This document shows, piece by piece, positions 61,765 through 64,000 of a DNA stretch of 64,000 bases. The translations under genes and the position numbers were made by a program. Numbering within the stretch: the first letter of the stretch is position 1; each line of letters opens with the position of its first letter. The stretch is from positions 62,001 through 126,000 of the forward strand of contig JAHBYP010000006.1 in NCBI GenBank assembly GCA_019635875.1, read 5' to 3'. Under the pieces are notes generated by a model that saw nothing but the letters and a program-made list of their open reading frames with translations, was not told the DNA's origin and searched no databases. Source of the stretch: Alphaproteobacteria bacterium (lineage in GTDB: Bacteria; Pseudomonadota; Alphaproteobacteria; Reyranellales; Reyranellaceae).

Positions 61765-62979
61765 TCAATACGCCGCCTCCAGCAGCCTGAGCGCGTCGGC
61801 GACCTGCTCGTCGGCCGAGCGCATGCCGGCATTGGCGTTGAAGTTCTTCACTGTCTCGGCGGCGATGTTCTTCAAATCGTCGCGCGGGATCTCGAGCTGG
61901 CGCAGGCTGGTCGGCATGCCCATGCGCGCGTAGAGCGCCTCGAGCCAGTCGGCGACGGCGAGCGCGGCCTGCCTGCCGTCCATGCCCTCGCGCCACACGC
62001 CGACCGCCTGCGCGACCTGGCGCGCCTGGGGCAGCGGGATCGAATCGGACAGGCGGATGCGCGCGGCCTGCACGACGCAGGTCGACTCGCCCTGGCCGAC
62101 ATGCGGATAGCGCACGTGCAGCGCGGTCGAGACCGCGTAATTGCCGGAGAAGGTGCCGCCGCGGAAACGGCGCAGCCCGTCATCCTCGGCGCGGTTCTGC
62201 AGGAAGGCGGCGATGCACAGATCGATGCGCGGCTGCGCGGTCGCGGGCTGCTCGGCGAGCTTCGGATAGGCATCGAAGGCGAGCCGGAAGGCCTGGCGCT
62301 CATTGGCTTGCGCGAGCGGATTGACGTCGAGCTGCGCCATGGCGCCGATCAGGCCCGCGAACACCGTCGTGCCGGTCGAGCGCATCACGTCGTGCGGCGT
62401 GCCGAGCAGCACCTCCTCGTCGATGAACAGCGCCTGCGGCCGCGTCTTGGGATCGAAATACTCCATGCGGTGATCGAGATCGGGATTCTTCAGCCCGGTG
62501 CCGGCGCGGTTCATGGCGCTGGTCGGCGTCGTCGGGATGTTGATGATCGGCGGCTTGGGCGCCATCAGCCGCGGGCTGTAGGCCGGCTTGCCCTCGGGGT
62601 ATTGCGTCATGAGCTTGAAGGGGTCTCCGGCCTCGGCCAGGAAGATCGCCACCGCGCGGCTCGCCACGATCACGCTGCCGCCGCCCACCGCGATCAGCAG
62701 GTCGGCGCCGGCCGCGACGGCGGCGTCCTTCGCGGCGCGCACCGAGGCGTAGGTCGAATCCTTCTCGATGCCGTCGAACACGCCGGCATAGAGCGGCCCC
62801 AGCGCCGCTTCGATGCGGCGCACGGTGCTGGTCCTGCGGTTGATCGAGGGCGAGCAGACGACGAAGGCGCGCCGGGCGCCGGCGCGGTCGACCGCTTCCT
62901 TGATACCCATTTCGATGGCCTGGCGGCCGCAATGCAGGCGCCATGAGAATCCCGCCGCCCTGAATCCCGTTTCGCTCAT
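61765..62979 (-). CDS. Iron-containing alcohol-dehydrogenase-like protein with altered metal site
   Basis: A 404-residue protein with the type III alcohol dehydrogenase fold: FVVCSPSINRRTSTVRRIEA, AVAAGADLLIAVGGGSVIVA (nucleotide loop GGGS), IINIPTTPTSAMNRAG and FIDEEVLLGTPHDVMRS. At the iron site, where D-A-L-x-H-x-x-E is standard, it reads GTTVFAGLIGAM, so the usual Asp and His are missing. A later HVRYPHVGQGES retains histidines. Activity with metal is therefore uncertain, and it may use a different mechanism or be a binding protein. Start ATG 62979 is divergent from the D-aminoacylase gene, so the two may share regulation. Confidence 0.8.
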   Translation of the reverse strand: MSETGFRAAGFSWRLHCGRQAIEMGIKEAVDRAGARRAFVVCSPSINRRTSTVRRIEAALGPLYAGVFDGIEKDSTYASVRAAKDAAVAAGADLLIAVGGGSVIVASRAVAIFLAEAGDPFKLMTQYPEGKPAYSPRLMAPKPPIINIPTTPTSAMNRAGTGLKNPDLDHRMEYFDPKTRPQALFIDEEVLLGTPHDVMRSTGTTVFAGLIGAMAQLDVNPLAQANERQAFRLAFDAYPKLAEQPATAQPRIDLCIAAFLQNRAEDDGLRRFRGGTFSGNYAVSTALHVRYPHVGQGESTCVVQAARIRLSDSIPLPQARQVAQAVGVWREGMDGRQAALAVADWLEALYARMGMPTSLRQLEIPRDDLKNIAAETVKNFNANAGMRSADEQVADALRLLEAAY

Positions 62980-63045
62980 CGCGTTCCTCGTTGCCGTATC
63001 GGGCACCCTGCCCCTACGGTCTGGCATCACGCCCGGGAGGCAAGC

Positions 63046-64000
63046 ATGGCCGCGTCGCCCAGCCTGGTGATCCGCAACGGTACCATCGTCGATGGTTCCG
63101 GCGGCGATGCGTATGAAGCCGATCTTGCCATCGTCGACGGGAAAATCTCGGCGATCGGCGGCGGCATTCCGCTGGGCGAGGAAGAGATCGACGCACGCGG
63201 CAAGCTGGTGACGCCGGGCTTCGTCGACCTGCACACGCATTACGACGCGCAGGTGACGTGGAGCGAGCGGTTGTCGCCTTCGACCTGGAACGGCGTGACC
63301 ACGGTGCTGTGCGGCAATTGCGGCGTCGGCTTCGCGCCCTGCCACGCGGATCAGCACGACATGCTGATCAACCTGATGGAGGGTGTCGAGGACATCCCCG
63401 AGGTCGTGCTGAGCGAAGGCCTGCCGTGGAACTGGCACAGCTTCCCGGACTACCTCGATGCCATCGCGAAGCGCCGCTACGACGCCGACGTCGCCTTCCA
63501 GGTGCCGCATGCGGCGCTGCGCGTCTACGTCATGGGCCAGCGCGGCGTCGAGCGCGAGCCGGCGACCGGGCAGGACCGGCAGCGCATGGCGGCGCTCACC
63601 GCCGAGGGCCTGCGCGCCGGCGCGCTGGGCTTCTCGACCTCGCGCACGCTCAATCACCGCTCGGCCGACGGCCGGCACATTCCGACCTTGCGCGCCGAGG
63701 AAGCGGAGCTGACGGCGATCGCGCACGCCATGCGCGATGTCGGCGCCGGCTGGATGCAGATCGTCTCGGATTTCGAGCAGGAGGGCGAGATCGAGCTGTT
63801 CCGGCGTCTTGCCAATGAGTCACGCCGGCCGGTCACGATCAGCCTGCTGCAATCCGACGCCAGGCCCGACAACTGGCGCGCGCTGCTCGACCGCATCGCC
63901 GAGGCCAATGCCGAGGGATTGCGCATCACCGGCCAGATCCGCTCGCGGCCGACCAGCGTGCTGCTGGGCTTCGAACTTTCGCAGAACCCGTTCATGGGCC
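63046..64000 (+). CDS. N-acyl-D-amino-acid deacylase (D-aminoacylase), 3' end outside window
   Basis: The frame is open from ATG 63046 to the window end (about 318 codons; the family is about 500-570). It is a metal-dependent amidohydrolase: SLVIRNGTIVDGSGGDAYEA, IDARGKLVTPGFVDLHTHYD (H-x-H metal motif with the downstream Asp), TTVLCGNCGVGFAPC (the cysteine ligand typical of D-aminoacylases) and ALRVYVMGQRGVEREPATGQ. It deacylates N-acyl-D-amino acids. The missing part would carry the remaining histidine ligands. It starts 66 bp from the divergent iron-ADH-like gene. Confidence 0.85.
   Translation, partial: MAASPSLVIRNGTIVDGSGGDAYEADLAIVDGKISAIGGGIPLGEEEIDARGKLVTPGFVDLHTHYDAQVTWSERLSPSTWNGVTTVLCGNCGVGFAPCHADQHDMLINLMEGVEDIPEVVLSEGLPWNWHSFPDYLDAIAKRRYDADVAFQVPHAALRVYVMGQRGVEREPATGQDRQRMAALTAEGLRAGALGFSTSRTLNHRSADGRHIPTLRAEEAELTAIAHAMRDVGAGWMQIVSDFEQEGEIELFRRLANESRRPVTISLLQSDARPDNWRALLDRIAEANAEGLRITGQIRSRPTSVLLGFELSQNPFMG

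Overview
The window comes from a high-GC alphaproteobacterial chromosome. The evidence is the order tkt / DUF4164 / zapA / 6S RNA / 5-formyl-THF cyclo-ligase, the run yebC-ruvC-ruvA...ruvB-ybgC-tolQRAB-pal-cpoB-tilS-ftsH...glmM, and several families of dispersed intergenic palindromes of a kind common in that class. A Rhodospirillales or Reyranella-like genus would fit, but the genus is a guess. No tRNA, rRNA or CRISPR array was seen.

Layout. 1-8 kb: the 3' end of epmA, then a minus-strand carbon-metabolism block (tkt, gap, fba, thiE) with ureide-catabolism genes (puuE, allA) lying between gap and fba. 8.2-9.9 kb: DUF4164 protein, zapA, 6S RNA and 5-formyl-THF cyclo-ligase. 10-19.6 kb: accessory metabolism, including an amidohydrolase, DUF302 and NIPSNAP proteins, YqhA, a TauD/TfdA dioxygenase, a metallopeptidase plus ATP-grasp pair, GST, a PCMT-like methyltransferase and a Rieske oxygenase. 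19.6-28 kb: ymdB-like phosphodiesterase, yebC and the ruv genes, with ruvA and ruvB separated by an acyl-CoA-dehydrogenase-like gene and a divergent LysR gene. 28-38 kb: the Tol-Pal envelope operon, cpoB, tilS and ftsH. 38-44 kb: thiD, gene debris (a hydantoinase B fragment and a recombinase tail), an aldo/keto reductase with an AraC regulator, glmM and folP. 44-54 kb: OsmC, a TonB-like protein, a phospholipase-D lipoprotein, a large PAS hybrid histidine kinase, a phage-type protein and an O-methyltransferase, ending in a broken duplicate of the kinase 5' end. 54-58.8 kb: an IS5-family element and a lower-GC 1304-codon gene. 59-64 kb: MocR regulator, aroE, an iron-ADH-like protein and a D-aminoacylase cut by the window end.

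The most interesting locus is 54812-58726 (minus). It encodes one protein with an N-terminal SIR2-type NADase-like domain, a central STAND-like P-loop NTPase and a C-terminal array of seven 42-residue repeats. This is the architecture of an Avs/NLR-like single-gene antiphage system. The repeat array is not one I recognise from described members. The gene is lower in GC, abuts an IS and sits at a rearranged junction, all consistent with horizontal acquisition.

Three palindrome families recur through the window. Family A has the core CTTCCCCCGGAGGGGGAAGG. Family B has the core GTCATCCCGAGCGCAGCGAG. Family C has the core GGGAGCGCCGGCGTCCCGCC. They lie mostly between genes, and a related palindrome is embedded in frame inside the MocR gene. 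All functional calls come from reading motifs and gene context; no database search was run.
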